Of a DNA stretch of 64,000 bases, positions 27,257 through 37,324 are shown in pieces. Under the pieces are notes generated by a model, which saw only the letters and a program-made list of their open reading frames with translations, did not search any database and was not told the DNA's origin. The first letter of the stretch is position 1. Every line of letters begins with the position of its first letter. This DNA is from Mucilaginibacter aquaedulcis. Lineage in GTDB: Bacteria; Bacteroidota; Bacteroidia; Sphingobacteriales; Sphingobacteriaceae. Location: NCBI RefSeq assembly GCF_030409325.1, contig NZ_JAUFPR010000002.1, forward strand, positions 558,001 to 622,000, in the 5' to 3' direction. Both the position numbers and the translations under genes were made by a program.

Positions 27257-28486
27257 TTACAGTAATGATGAAATAATAAATGCTAACACTGAAATGATAA
27301 GCCCGAACATAAATACGTTATATGAAATTCTGAGAAGTCTATATTTTTTGCCCAAAACAACACCTTGTGAATAGTTGTCACGAATAAGGCTGCCGTATAA
27401 AAAATCCTTATCATCCATCATTTTTAACATGCCTTCGCTGTAGTCATTAAGCGACATGCGATAAAAATTACCGAAAAAGAGCAGATTCACCGTTCTCTTC
27501 TCAATATCATCATGCGTAAACTGTCCTGATGGGATAGACGGCCGAGTTGATAGAATTGAAAATATCATGGTTGTTAAACTAACAGCCAACAGCAAAAATG
27601 TGGGTATCAATAGATTGGAATGCTCATCCAGCTTGCGTAAAACCAAACTGATTATTGCTGATAAAATAATGGAGTTTACCGTGATCATGATATGAGCCTT
27701 GTTATCGGCCATATCGCTCAACCGCTGATGGTTAGAGGAACTTATACGAAACATGGTTTCAATACCTCTTTCCGGCTTATCGTTTTTATGCTTTTTGTCA
27801 TGATGATCATGATCTTCCTTAGCTGGGTCAGTTTCTTCATGATAAGGTTTAGCAACTTCAATCGTATTCATTTCTTCAGTTTTTTCTTTTACTTCAGAAT
27901 CTTTGTCTTTTAACCTTTCGAGGTTTTTCGTCTTTTGATCATTGAGCAATAAACGCACATAATCAGTATAGTATTGATGGCTTTCTAAAAACTCAATATT
28001 GCCCTTCCGCCACGAATCCTTATCAATTTCCTGATGCTTGCATGCCTCCATCTCTTTACGCATGAGCTTACTTTTATCACGAAAATCATCTGTACCTAAG
28101 TGAAACAGGTCGGCATCACACAAAATCTGTTCTAACAAATTAGCTGGTTCCTGAGGCATACGGGTAGCCATGATGCAGCCGTTAACCTTATCAATCACAG
28201 CAGCATCTACTTGTAGTTGCTTTAATTCATGAGTTGCCACTTCAACGCTTTTTGCTTCGTGATGCATTTTATCAGCAAAGTAGCCGGTATCGTGAAACCA
28301 GGCTGCTGCTATCACTATAAAAAAGTCTTCGTCAGATAATTGGTAATGGTTAGCTATCTGCGTGGCAGCGGCAACTACATCTTTGGTGTGCTTAAGATTA
28401 TGATATATTAATTCTGAGTCATGATGGGTTTCAAAATATGCAGTAACATACAGTTTCACCTCCTCTAATAACTGTTGAAATTTCAT
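27257..28486 (-). CDS. HD-domain phosphohydrolase fused to Pycsar-effector-like (DUF5706/PycTM) membrane domain
   Basis: 409 aa. Residues 1-190 are an HD domain: NLKHTKDV (His33), WFHDTGYF (His65-Asp66) and CDADLFHLG are the metal ligands of a nucleotide phosphodiesterase fold. A charged, His/Asp/Lys-rich linker (about 200-245) follows. The C-terminal ~160 residues begin ETMFRISSSNHQRLSDMADN, continue as two TM helices (about 265-312) and end in another TM after YRLLRISYN. This is the pattern of the DUF5706/Pycsar effector family, whose stand-alone members respond to cyclic pyrimidine nucleotides. No pyrimidine cyclase gene is adjacent. It precedes ppk1 by 39 nt. Confidence 0.82.
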   Translation of the reverse strand: MKFQQLLEEVKLYVTAYFETHHDSELIYHNLKHTKDVVAAATQIANHYQLSDEDFFIVIAAAWFHDTGYFADKMHHEAKSVEVATHELKQLQVDAAVIDKVNGCIMATRMPQEPANLLEQILCDADLFHLGTDDFRDKSKLMRKEMEACKHQEIDKDSWRKGNIEFLESHQYYTDYVRLLLNDQKTKNLERLKDKDSEVKEKTEEMNTIEVAKPYHEETDPAKEDHDHHDKKHKNDKPERGIETMFRISSSNHQRLSDMADNKAHIMITVNSIILSAIISLVLRKLDEHSNLLIPTFLLLAVSLTTMIFSILSTRPSIPSGQFTHDDIEKRTVNLLFFGNFYRMSLNDYSEGMLKMMDDKDFLYGSLIRDNYSQGVVLGKKYRLLRISYNVFMFGLIISVLAFIISSLL

Positions 28487-28571
28487 GATGGCTTTTTAGG
28501 GTTAAAGTAGTCAAATTTATTTTAAAAATTTTGAATTATAGCTACACGGTTAGGTAAACCTATAACTATTA

Positions 28572-28585
28572 TTTAAACGTTTAAA
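28572..28585. promoter_or_regulatory. LacI-type palindrome TTTAAACGTTTAAA
   Basis: A perfect 14-bp palindrome centred on CG, 86 nt upstream of the HD/PycTM start. The shape is that of LacI-family operators; a related TAAACGTTTA lies at 37447-37456 next to a lacI gene. Chance occurrence in AT-rich DNA is possible. Confidence 0.4.
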
Positions 28586-28599
28586 GAAATCCAATTTAC

Positions 28600-28634
28600 A
28601 ACAAAGCCACCTCGTTTACTGAAGTGGCTTTGTT
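28600..28634. terminator. intrinsic terminator of the DUF2723 gene
   Basis: AACAAAGCCAC at 28600-28610 pairs perfectly with GTGGCTTTGTT at 28624-28634 (11 bp, 13-nt loop). It lies directly after the stop of the minus-strand DUF2723 gene. Confidence 0.8.
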
Positions 28635-28656
28635 TATTACGGAACAATATTAGTTA

Positions 28657-31600
28657 TTATTGCCCGCCTCCCAACACTGGAGCGAATTTTTTCATGTAGT
28701 CTTTCAATTGTGCGTCTACCTGATTAGTGATAGCTGTTTGTTTGCTTTCTTTACTAAAATCAGATATTCCATTTAGTAATTGCATACTGATCTGTACATC
28801 GCGCATGTTTACATTGCTTGCACCTGAACTTAGCAAATGATAGTTATAATCCAGTTGATCAATAACATAATCATCAATGCTTTTCACCAGCTTTTTGCCC
28901 ATTACCACATCATTTAATTGAAATGCCAGTTGAGCTAAAAACAGTTTACGGCCAGCCACATCGATGTATGGAGTAATATCAGGCATTTCCTGATCATATT
29001 TATGCAAAACTTTTAATGCAAGGTCGTTATGACCATCCTGCATCAGGTTTTGAGCCAGGTCAATAAAAGTAGAGGTCATTACCGGGTAAAACATTGATGT
29101 TGATTCATGATCAAGATAACGGGCATTTTTAAAATTACCGAACTTAAATTTGTTCATCACGTTATCATACATCACCATAGTGTTGGCTTTACCCAACTGA
29201 TCGCGTTTGGTAGTATCCTTTTCAAACGGAATTAAACGGTAAGTAAATCCTTCTTTGTACAGATATGGTTGCAAACCGATTAAATTATCATTACCGATAG
29301 TTGTTGTAAAACAAATTGGACGCTCCCAATGGTTATGAGCCAATATATCAAGCATAGCCAGGTTATCCTTGGTAACATAGTTTGAAGTATATTTCCACTC
29401 CATAGCCTTGGTAAGCTTGCCTGCCTGATCAGGAGTGATCACTTTGTTCTTTATTACTTCTTCAGGGTTTATAGTGATCTTAAAGTTTTTAGTTGGCAGA
29501 TAATTGCCATAATCACCGCTTTGGTATTGTACCTGGGTGGCTTTATCATCTGATGATATAAAATCAAATACTTCCTTCACCTCAACAGGTCCGGCTATTT
29601 TCTGATCGTTATAATATATTACATCCCTCACCCCTTCCTTATACTTGTCATAAGGCATCGTAATAGGCAGCGGAGCCGATTGATTCATTTTTCCTTGCAT
29701 TTGGCGGATATACCAATCGCCGGTGAAAAGGCTCAAATTCACAATACGTACATCCGGCCTTATACCTTCAACCTCCTGATCATACCATAATGAATAGGTA
29801 TCATTATCGCCATACGTAAATAAAATAGCATTTGGCGGGCATGAAATCAAATAGTTATATGCCATATCATGTGCTGTCCATTTGGTAGAGCGGTCATGAT
29901 CTTTCCACTCTTTACTTGCCAGCAATACAGGGGCAAGCAATAAACAAATAACAGTTGAACCAATGGCGGCGGTGTTAGCATTAATATATTTACGGGCAAA
30001 TTCGGCTATTGCTATAACGCCAATACCAATCCATATAGCAAAAGCATAAAATGAACCAACATAAGAATAATCCCGCTCCCTTGGTTGTACCGAAGGCTGA
30101 TTTACATATAATACGATTGCTAAACCTGTAAAAAAGAATAGTAGCAAAACTATTAATGCATCCTTCTTTTTGCGGTTAAGATGATAAAAACCGCCAATTA
30201 AACCTATTATTAAGGGTAGAGCATATAAAGGTGTGTAGGTTGTGGCATTGGTAACGGATTTAGGTAAATGCCTGCTTCCATCAAAAATACCGGTAGTCCA
30301 GTTACCATCTATATTTTCTGTACTTGTTTGCCCGTCAGCATCACTGTAACGACCTACAAAATTCCAGAAAAAATAACGCCAGTACATCTGGTACATTTGC
30401 CAGCTAAACATCCATTTCATGTTGTCTACAAAGGTTGGGGCTTGCCCGTCAGGTATGCGTAACCAGTCTTTGTAAAACTGCACATCCTGCCCTTCTGTAC
30501 TGTACATACGTGGCAAAAATGTAGTGTGGCTATATTCGGTTTCAATTTTACGGCCTGCATTTTCATACTTAGTTTTTCCCTTACGGTAAATGATACTGCC
30601 TTCTTTTTGATCAGTTACAGTAGCATCATAATATGGCCCGCTCAATAAAGGTGTTTCACCATATTGAATACGGTTTAGATATCCGTAAAGCGTAAAAGCA
30701 TTATCAGGGTGCGAGTTGTTAAGATTGGTATTTGCAGTAGCCCTGATTGGGATATAAGCAAAAGATCCGTAACCAAAATAGATAAATGCTACACATAGTA
30801 AAGCAAGGTTAAGTATAGGCTTCTTAGCGCGGATACTGTACAATATGCCAAATACCAATGCGGCAATGATCACTAATAAAAAGAAGAAAGCCCCAACACC
30901 GAAGCCCATTCCAAGTGAGTTTACGAAGAAAAGGTCAAAATAGGCAGCAAACTTAATAGTGTATCCCCTGATGCCGTATTGCACTAAGCCGAGTATTACA
31001 ATACCTGCCAAAAATGCCAGGACACCATTTTTAACAGTAATATTTTTGCTCCTTCGGAAAAAGTAAACCATGGCAATTGCCGGGATGGTTAATAGGTTCA
31101 GCAGGTGGATACCGATTGATAAACCTATAACGTACGCTATAAAAACCAGCCATTTATCGGCACCCTGCTCATCGGCATGAGCATCCCATTTTAATATGGC
31201 CCAAAATACAATTGCGGTACATAATGAAGATAAAGCGAATACGATAGTTTCTACGGCTGAAAACCAAAAGGTATCGGTATAAGTAAATGCAAGCGCGCCA
31301 ACAAGGCCTGCCCCCATAATCAATATCAGGTTTGATTGCTCTACAACATCATCGCGTTTATTAAGCAGCATTTTTTTTGCCAGCGCTGTTATTGTCCAGA
31401 AAAGGAACATGATAGTAGCTCCACTGGCAACAGCTGAGCCTAAATTAGTAAAATATGGCACTTTGGTATTATCGCCAAATGATAACAACGAAAACAATTT
31501 GCCCAGCATAGCAAATACCGGATAGCCGGGCTGATGGGCCACCTGCAAACGGTAAGCACATGAAATAAATTCACCGCAATCCCAAAAACTTACGGATGGC

Positions 31601-31680
31601 TCTAAAGTTAAAATGTAGGTAACAGAAGCTATAACAAAGCAAAGCCAGCCTAAAAGGTTATTGATTTTTTTGTATTGCAT
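28657..31680 (-). CDS. DUF2723 multi-pass membrane protein, putative protein O-glycosyltransferase-like
   Basis: The 1007-aa protein starts with LLGWLCFVIASVTYILTLEP and SFWDCGEFISCAYRLQVAHQ, then PGYPVFAMLG. This is the DUF2723 signature; the acidic D-x-GE in the first periplasmic loop mirrors the catalytic Asp-Glu loop of GT-C glycosyltransferases such as protein O-mannosyltransferases. About 11-13 TM helices fill residues 1-580; the remaining soluble part (GDNDTYSLWYDQEVEGIRPD) ends in helical repeats. Abundant in Bacteroidota, where secreted proteins are O-glycosylated; the enzymatic role of this protein is inferred from fold only. Monocistronic with its own terminator. Confidence 0.85.
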   Translation of the reverse strand: MQYKKINNLLGWLCFVIASVTYILTLEPSVSFWDCGEFISCAYRLQVAHQPGYPVFAMLGKLFSLLSFGDNTKVPYFTNLGSAVASGATIMFLFWTITALAKKMLLNKRDDVVEQSNLILIMGAGLVGALAFTYTDTFWFSAVETIVFALSSLCTAIVFWAILKWDAHADEQGADKWLVFIAYVIGLSIGIHLLNLLTIPAIAMVYFFRRSKNITVKNGVLAFLAGIVILGLVQYGIRGYTIKFAAYFDLFFVNSLGMGFGVGAFFFLLVIIAALVFGILYSIRAKKPILNLALLCVAFIYFGYGSFAYIPIRATANTNLNNSHPDNAFTLYGYLNRIQYGETPLLSGPYYDATVTDQKEGSIIYRKGKTKYENAGRKIETEYSHTTFLPRMYSTEGQDVQFYKDWLRIPDGQAPTFVDNMKWMFSWQMYQMYWRYFFWNFVGRYSDADGQTSTENIDGNWTTGIFDGSRHLPKSVTNATTYTPLYALPLIIGLIGGFYHLNRKKKDALIVLLLFFFTGLAIVLYVNQPSVQPRERDYSYVGSFYAFAIWIGIGVIAIAEFARKYINANTAAIGSTVICLLLAPVLLASKEWKDHDRSTKWTAHDMAYNYLISCPPNAILFTYGDNDTYSLWYDQEVEGIRPDVRIVNLSLFTGDWYIRQMQGKMNQSAPLPITMPYDKYKEGVRDVIYYNDQKIAGPVEVKEVFDFISSDDKATQVQYQSGDYGNYLPTKNFKITINPEEVIKNKVITPDQAGKLTKAMEWKYTSNYVTKDNLAMLDILAHNHWERPICFTTTIGNDNLIGLQPYLYKEGFTYRLIPFEKDTTKRDQLGKANTMVMYDNVMNKFKFGNFKNARYLDHESTSMFYPVMTSTFIDLAQNLMQDGHNDLALKVLHKYDQEMPDITPYIDVAGRKLFLAQLAFQLNDVVMGKKLVKSIDDYVIDQLDYNYHLLSSGASNVNMRDVQISMQLLNGISDFSKESKQTAITNQVDAQLKDYMKKFAPVLGGGQ

Positions 31681-31898
31681 TTAATATAAGTATGGATTTA
31701 ACGCGCGGGCAAATATCAGGATTTTTATAGCTTATTAAAAAAAAACAGTTTTATATAAACGAATTTAACATTAATTAACTTTTGCAATGATTTAATATCT
31801 TCGCACTTTAATATGAATGCTAAAGCATTTAAACCATTATTAAAACCTGTTAATAACGAAATTTTCATCTTAACATAAATAATACTTACTTTGCTCAA

Positions 31899-33524
31899 AT
31901 GCAAAAAATTTACCTTTTTCGTTTCAGAAAGGCATTCTCTTTAGCTGTAATCATCATGCTTTCAGCTCAATTAAGTAAAGCACAATCTGTTTACCTACCT
32001 AACTCATATCAGTTATATCAAAAATTTAATGCTGATATATATAGTACCAGTAGCTCGTTTCATACTTCGCTGCGTCCATTTCTTATCGACACGCTGATCA
32101 AACACACCTATGATTCTGTCATGAACATTGGTGTAAGCGATGAACGTAAAAGCTGGTTAAGCCGAAAATTATTTAATGAGCATTTGTTTGATGTGCAAAC
32201 TAAAGATTACACCTTTTATGGTGATATCATAGCCGACGTACAGGCAGGAAGGGACTTTAGTACAAAGCGATCAACTTATTTGAATGCACGTGGCTTTCAG
32301 TTTGGCGGAACGGTTGGTACTAAGTTTTCATTCTACACCAGTGGTTTTGAAGATCAGGCCAAATTTCCTGATTATTATAATAATGTAGTAAACACAAATG
32401 GTTTTATACCCGGACAGGCTTACGCTCGTCATTATAATGGTTTAGCTCAAAATACCCAGGATTGGTCGTACGTTACTGCAATAGTTTCTTACACCCCCAT
32501 CAAGCAACTTAACATTACCTTAGGTCAGGACAAAATGTTTGTAGGCGACGGTTATCGGTCATTGCTCTTGTCTGATTACGCAGCTAACATGCCACTATTG
32601 CGATTAACAGCTAATTTTGGCAAACTACAATACATGATGAGCTGGGCCTATTTGGAAGACAAACAGGTACCTAAATTTGACACCTTTGGTAGTTACCGTC
32701 GTAAATGGGCCATGTTCCATTATTTAGATTGGAATGTAAATAACCGACTATCGTTCGGTTTCTTCAATGCATTCATAGCTCCAGAGGCAGATGCGCAAGG
32801 AAACAGGCGCGGTTTTGATATAAACTTTATTAATCCTATCGTATTCTCCAGTTCTTTAGGTCCATCAGCCTCACCAAAGGATAACGTGTTTGTAGGTTTT
32901 ACCGGTAAATACAAAATATTTGATAAAACAGCTATTTACGCGCAGTTAATGCTCGATAGGTTCAAAGCGAGCAATTTCTTTTCTGGTAATAATCTGGACA
33001 ATACAAATGGTGTTCAAGTAGGTATTCGTGGAGCTGATATATTTAAGGTTAAACGGCTCAACTATCTCATAGAGTATAATGCTGTTAAGCCATATACTTA
33101 TGCAAGTACTGAACCGCTTAATGCGTACACTTTTTTTGGCGATCCGCTCGCGCATCCGTTTGGTGCAAACTTCAGAGAGTACTTGGCTATCCTCAACTAT
33201 TCGCTTGGCAGGTTTGATTTTCAGGGTCAGTTTGACTATGGTAAATATGGCCTTGATGCTGTTGGATCCGATAACAATGGAAAGGCTATTTACAAAACTT
33301 ATCCGCCTATGCCGGGTACATCTCCATACATAGGACAAGGTTTAGCTACTCAACTTTATTATACGGAAGGGACTATTTCTTACCTGATCAATCCAAAATA
33401 TAATTTACGATTAGAATTAAGTGGCTTATACAGACAAGAAAAAAATGCCAATGGTGATTATAAAACCGCACTAATCACCTTCGGGTTAAGAAGTTCATTC
33501 CGAAACTTCTATCATGATTTTTAA
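31899..33524 (+). CDS. RemB/Wzi-like outer-membrane beta-barrel protein
   Basis: The 541-aa protein has a signal peptide ending near LSKAQS and many alternating amphipathic strands ending in Phe (SSFRNFYHDF). Strands such as LNITLGQDKMFVGDGYRSLLL resemble the Wzi capsule-assembly/RemB barrel superfamily, where RemB was described as a gliding-motility-associated outer-membrane protein in Flavobacterium. Identification rests on overall pattern rather than a unique motif. It could act in surface polysaccharide attachment. It has its own terminator and diverges from the DUF2723 gene over a 218-bp spacer without a clear consensus promoter. Confidence 0.65.
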   Translation: MQKIYLFRFRKAFSLAVIIMLSAQLSKAQSVYLPNSYQLYQKFNADIYSTSSSFHTSLRPFLIDTLIKHTYDSVMNIGVSDERKSWLSRKLFNEHLFDVQTKDYTFYGDIIADVQAGRDFSTKRSTYLNARGFQFGGTVGTKFSFYTSGFEDQAKFPDYYNNVVNTNGFIPGQAYARHYNGLAQNTQDWSYVTAIVSYTPIKQLNITLGQDKMFVGDGYRSLLLSDYAANMPLLRLTANFGKLQYMMSWAYLEDKQVPKFDTFGSYRRKWAMFHYLDWNVNNRLSFGFFNAFIAPEADAQGNRRGFDINFINPIVFSSSLGPSASPKDNVFVGFTGKYKIFDKTAIYAQLMLDRFKASNFFSGNNLDNTNGVQVGIRGADIFKVKRLNYLIEYNAVKPYTYASTEPLNAYTFFGDPLAHPFGANFREYLAILNYSLGRFDFQGQFDYGKYGLDAVGSDNNGKAIYKTYPPMPGTSPYIGQGLATQLYYTEGTISYLINPKYNLRLELSGLYRQEKNANGDYKTALITFGLRSSFRNFYHDF

Positions 33525-33549
33525 TTGGCATAATAAAACTTATCATCAT

Positions 33550-33588
33550 AAAAAAAAGGGCGTTTATATAATAAACACCCTTTTTTTA
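33550..33588. terminator. bidirectional intrinsic terminator
   Basis: AAAAAAAGGG and CCCTTTTTTT arms with an extended GTTTAT/ATAAAC inner stem. It has A and T tracts on both sides and serves the convergent RemB-like and aquaporin genes. Confidence 0.88.
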
Positions 33589-33597
33589 TACATACTT

Positions 33598-34305
33598 TTA
33601 TTTTCGTTCCAATGCATAACGCCAAACTACAGCACTCAAAACAGAACCCAATATGGGTGCTGCAATAAATAACCATAATTGGCTAACAGCTGCACCACCA
33701 ACCAGTAATGCTGGGCCGATACTTCTGGCAGGATTAACAGACACTCCTGTTACAGGAATACCTACAATGTGAATCAGCACAAGACTTAACCCAATTGATA
33801 AACCAGCAAAGCCGCCGTGTATGTTTTTAGTTGATGTAGAACCAAAAATCACAAACAGAAATATGAACGTAAAAACAGTTTCGGCCACAAAACCTGCTAA
33901 CAGGTTATAATGAGCCGGAGAAAGGGCGTCATAACCGTTTTGCCCTAAACCATTGGCAGCAACGCTGTAACCATCCTTTCCGGAAGCAATAAGCAATAAT
34001 ATGCCTGCCCCTGCAATTGCACCCAATACCTGGGCAATAATGTAAATTACGGCTTCGCTTGTCTTCATACGACCGGCTAACACCATGCCTATTGAAATAG
34101 CAGGGTTAATATGGCAACCCGATATATGCCCTATAGCATAGGCCATTGCCACAACAGATAAACCAAAAGCGAAAGATATGCCTAAAAAGCCCACGCCCGA
34201 TGTGCCATTAGGCCCTGCGATTACTGCACTACCGCAGCCCATTAAAACTAATACGAGTGTACCAAAGAGTTCGGCTGTAAATTTGGAGAAGGTGTTTGTT
34301 TCCAT
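33598..34305 (-). CDS. aqpZ: aquaporin Z-like MIP channel
   Basis: The 235-aa protein has six TM helices and the two half-helix NPA signatures: GCHINPAISIG and SVNPARSIGP. The N-terminus KFTAELFGTLVLVLMGCGSAV is typical of AqpZ. The Arg after the second NPA and the absence of the long glyceroporin insert favour a water channel over GlpF. Inner membrane; osmotic water flux. Monocistronic between two terminators. Confidence 0.93.
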   Translation of the reverse strand: METNTFSKFTAELFGTLVLVLMGCGSAVIAGPNGTSGVGFLGISFAFGLSVVAMAYAIGHISGCHINPAISIGMVLAGRMKTSEAVIYIIAQVLGAIAGAGILLLIASGKDGYSVAANGLGQNGYDALSPAHYNLLAGFVAETVFTFIFLFVIFGSTSTKNIHGGFAGLSIGLSLVLIHIVGIPVTGVSVNPARSIGPALLVGGAAVSQLWLFIAAPILGSVLSAVVWRYALERK

Positions 34306-34545
34306 GTGATCTGCAATTAAATAAGAGGGTTAGGTAAAATATAAGTTTATGATTTGGTGGTTATATATGATAAATTTAAGCATAGTTTATCCGTAAATCC
34401 TAACCCTGCAAATAAGATTTAAGTTAATTGTGTAATAAATGCGATATTCTGATATATATTATCCAAATAACTTATAATCAATGCAATAATAAACAGTGAT
34501 CGATATTATTGTTCGCTCTCACAACACAAAATTCACCAAACCAAA

Positions 34546-34575
34546 AAGAGCCTGTAATTTTATTTACAGGCTCTT
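34546..34575 (-). terminator. intrinsic terminator of the symporter gene
   Basis: AAGAGCCTGTAA at 34546-34557 pairs with TTACAGGCTCTT at 34564-34575: a perfect 12-bp stem with a 6-nt loop just downstream of the symporter stop on the minus strand. Confidence 0.85.
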
Positions 34576-34603
34576 ATATTTGCTGATAAAACTAATTTTC
34601 AAG

Positions 34604-36295
34604 TTACCAGAACCGGATATAGATAGCTGATAGAAATATCAGAATTACAGCTATTAATATAACAGATGATGGCTTCAGTTTAAACATAGAACCTTCAATT
34701 ACTATAGCTTTAGCATTTATTACAGTTCCTCTTAAACTTATCAGGATCATTACAATGAATGTGATCAGGAACGACCAGCTTAATGAGATAAAGAATGGTA
34801 TTTCATATACACCGGCCGGGTTGCGAAAAGCAGAATACAACCATGTTTCGGGGCCGAAAACAGGTACAGCAAATTGATTAAAAAATACAGATGAAGCAAA
34901 GCCGGTTAATATCCCGATTATAGCGGCCTCTGCTGTGGTACGTTTCCAGAACATACCTAATAAGAAAGTAGCTATCACTCCTGGGCTTACAAAACTTGAA
35001 TACTTTTGTACAAATGTATATCCACCTGCACTTCCTATACCTAAAACATCATGCCAGGTAAAAGCAACAGCTATTAGTAAGCTGGCGATAATTGCAAGCC
35101 TGCCTGTCCAAACCATTTTACGCTCACCAGCATCCCTGTTAACGTATTTTTTATAAATATCTAAAGTAAAAATAGTTGCTATGCTATTAACCTTCCCGGC
35201 AATAGAGGCAACTATGGCTGCGGTTAAAACAGCAAGCGACAGCCCCTTTAGCCCTGAAGGTAAAAATGATAATATGGCTGAATAAGCTCCATCTTTACCA
35301 GCACTACCCAATTGCGGTAAATGGCCATGTTTATGTAATACAAAGGCTACAATTCCTGGCAGCATAACAATAACCGGCATAAGTATCTTTAGCAAACTGG
35401 CAAATAAAATACCGGTACGGGCCGTGGTAATATTGGCTCCTAACGCACGCTGGGTAATGTATTGATTACATCCCCAATAATTTAAATTACTGATCCACTG
35501 TCCGGACACATACATAGCAAAGCCTGGTAAGATCAGATATTTACTTATGGTTTCTGTTGGTGCTCCGGGACTTGGTTTTTTAAATATCAGGTGGAAATGA
35601 TCAGGTGCATCTTTCAGCAGTAGATTAAACCCAGTTAGCACATTAGTTCCGAAACCAAATTTTTCGCTTACTATGGTAAGTGAAAGATATGTGATAGCTA
35701 AACCACCAACAATTAATACCCCAACCTGTATAACATCGGTGTAACCTACTACCTGCATACCACCCAAGGCAATAATTACCCCGAATACGGCAAGGCCTAT
35801 CATTATTTCATGAAAATATGCTCCACCGAGCAAACCATTAATAGCTAATGCGCCAAGATATAATATAGCGGTAAGATTAATAAACACATATAAAAACAAC
35901 CAAAAAATAGACATTACCAACGCTACACCACTATTATACCTGTCTTGCAGAAACTGCGGCATGGTAAATATTTTATTTTTAATATAAACAGGCATAAAAA
36001 ACACAGCTACAATAATCAATGCCGCTGCCCCTACCCATTCATATACAGCTACGGCAATACCGGCAAAAAAGCCATCGCCGCTCATGCCTATAAATTGTTC
36101 TGCAGAAATGTTGGATGCGATGATGGATGCACCTATAGCCCACCAGGTAAGTGATCCTTCGGCCAGGAAAAAGCTATGCGAACTGCTATTTGTTTCATTT
36201 TTTTTACGACGGTAGATGTAATATCCGTAACACGCAACTACAATAAAATAGAAAAAAAAGACCAGGAGATCGGCCAGGGAAATGTGTTTCAGCAT
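34604..36295 (-). CDS. sodium/solute symporter (SSS family, SGLT-like), probable inositol or sugar transporter
   Basis: 563 aa, about 14 TM helices. SLTWWAIGASIIASNISAEQFIGMSG (split here: SLTWWAIGAS, NISAEQFIGMSG) is the SGLT-type TM1 signature, GNLNYWGCNQYITQRALGA-like residues (LNYWGCNQYITQRAL) are typical of sugar/inositol members, and the TM8 region has LTAAIVASIAGKVNSIATIF with the sodium-site Ser pair. It lies downstream of an inositol oxygenase gene on the same strand, so myo-inositol import driven by sodium is the most likely role. A hairpin separates the two genes, so co-transcription may be partial. Confidence 0.88.
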   Translation of the reverse strand: MLKHISLADLLVFFFYFIVVACYGYYIYRRKKNETNSSSHSFFLAEGSLTWWAIGASIIASNISAEQFIGMSGDGFFAGIAVAVYEWVGAAALIIVAVFFMPVYIKNKIFTMPQFLQDRYNSGVALVMSIFWLFLYVFINLTAILYLGALAINGLLGGAYFHEIMIGLAVFGVIIALGGMQVVGYTDVIQVGVLIVGGLAITYLSLTIVSEKFGFGTNVLTGFNLLLKDAPDHFHLIFKKPSPGAPTETISKYLILPGFAMYVSGQWISNLNYWGCNQYITQRALGANITTARTGILFASLLKILMPVIVMLPGIVAFVLHKHGHLPQLGSAGKDGAYSAILSFLPSGLKGLSLAVLTAAIVASIAGKVNSIATIFTLDIYKKYVNRDAGERKMVWTGRLAIIASLLIAVAFTWHDVLGIGSAGGYTFVQKYSSFVSPGVIATFLLGMFWKRTTAEAAIIGILTGFASSVFFNQFAVPVFGPETWLYSAFRNPAGVYEIPFFISLSWSFLITFIVMILISLRGTVINAKAIVIEGSMFKLKPSSVILIAVILIFLSAIYIRFW

Positions 36296-36384
36296 GTGTA
36301 TTTTTTTGCAATAGGAAATTTAGGCCAATAATTTTCAGGGCCGGTTCAATTTTTCAAATCTATGAAATAAAATGAATTGGCAAT

Positions 36385-36412
36385 GCCGCACGAAAATTTA
36401 TGCTCGTGCGGC
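36385..36412 (-). terminator. intergenic GC-rich hairpin between inositol oxygenase and symporter genes
   Basis: GCCGCACGA at 36385-36393 pairs with TCGTGCGGC at 36404-36412. On the minus strand it is followed by a mixed T-containing stretch rather than a clean T run, so it may be a partial terminator or an mRNA-stabilising hairpin. Confidence 0.55.
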
Positions 36413-36442
36413 AATGTATATCAGGGTATTAAAAAATCTTGC

Positions 36443-37324
36443 TTAAAACTTCAATGTTGAAGGCAGGTACTTAGCAACAAGATCCTCATAATAAGGGCGA
36501 AGTTTTTTCCAATCTGGTGGTACAGGGCTCTTGGAGTACAAGTCATAAGGATTAAACAGATCAACAGCTTTAAACAACTCATGATCATGCGGTGTCATTA
36601 AATGACTGTAGGCCTTTTCCCTGTGTTGAGGATAAAACGAGTGGTAACGAAGCATATACAATGCCTGTTCTGGCAAGTAAGGCTTCATCATGTGATAAAT
36701 ATACTCATCATGCCCCCAGGTCATATGTACGTTCTCTAAACCACAGTTAGGCTCATAAGCACCGTATTTAGTGTTATAGCGTGGGTCATGATGATCCTTA
36801 TTGTCCTTAAAATATTCGGAGTAAACAATTTTGTCAGAAAAAGCACATCCTACAGGATAGCTATCTCCTACAACAGCCCATTGCGGTTCGCCGAAAAGAC
36901 ATAACACTTTGCCAAGATCATGGAATAATCCGGTGAGCACCATCCAGTCTGGCCGCCCATCGGCACGAATCGCTTCCGAAGTTTGCAGCAGGTGCTGTAG
37001 CTGGTCAAGGTCGGTATCAGGGTCTGAATCATCAACCAGTTGATTAAGAAAATCAAAAGCGTCCCATACAGACATTTCCTTTTTATCGAATGATAAGTAT
37101 TGCTGTTTTTTCTCCAATACAAAATCATAAGTTTGATTAATGTGCTGCAAGCGGTAAAACTCACGCACACTATCTTTTGTAGTAGCTTCGTAATTTCGGT
37201 AAGCTTCGGTATCGCGTCCGGCGGCTATTGAATCCGCATCCGGGTATCTAACCAATAGATCATCTTCCCATTCTTCTATGGAATTTAAAGGGCCCTGTTC
37301 TGGTGTTCCTATAGTCTTGCTCAT
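36443..37324 (-). CDS. inositol oxygenase (MIOX)
   Basis: The 293-aa protein matches myo-inositol oxygenases along its whole length. The di-iron HD-fold ligands are visible in [12 protein letters not shown], the downstream [12 protein letters not shown] and [10 protein letters not shown]; the substrate region contains DYYPVGCAF-like residues ([18 protein letters not shown]). MIOX cleaves the ring of myo-inositol with oxygen to D-glucuronate. The enzyme is best known in eukaryotes but is also present in some Bacteroidota. It is divergent from a LacI-type regulator and upstream of an SSS transporter, giving a compact inositol-uptake and oxidation module. Confidence 0.95.
   Translation of the reverse strand: MSKTIGTPEQGPLNSIEEWEDDLLVRYPDADSIAAGRDTEAYRNYEATTKDSVREFYRLQHINQTYDFVLEKKQQYLSFDKKEMSVWDAFDFLNQLVDDSDPDTDLDQLQHLLQTSEAIRADGRPDWMVLTGLFHDLGKVLCLFGEPQWAVVGDSYPVGCAFSDKIVYSEYFKDNKDHHDPRYNTKYGAYEPNCGLENVHMTWGHDEYIYHMMKPYLPEQALYMLRYHSFYPQHREKAYSHLMTPHDHELFKAVDLFNPYDLYSKSPVPPDWKKLRPYYEDLVAKYLPSTLKF

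Noticed and set aside
27257..28486. Complete Pycsar anti-phage system
   Set aside because: No pyrimidine cyclase gene lies within the visible neighbourhood; only the effector-like half is present.
32946..33338. 130-aa minus-strand ORF
   Set aside because: Antisense to the RemB-like barrel gene, no known motif, no promoter.
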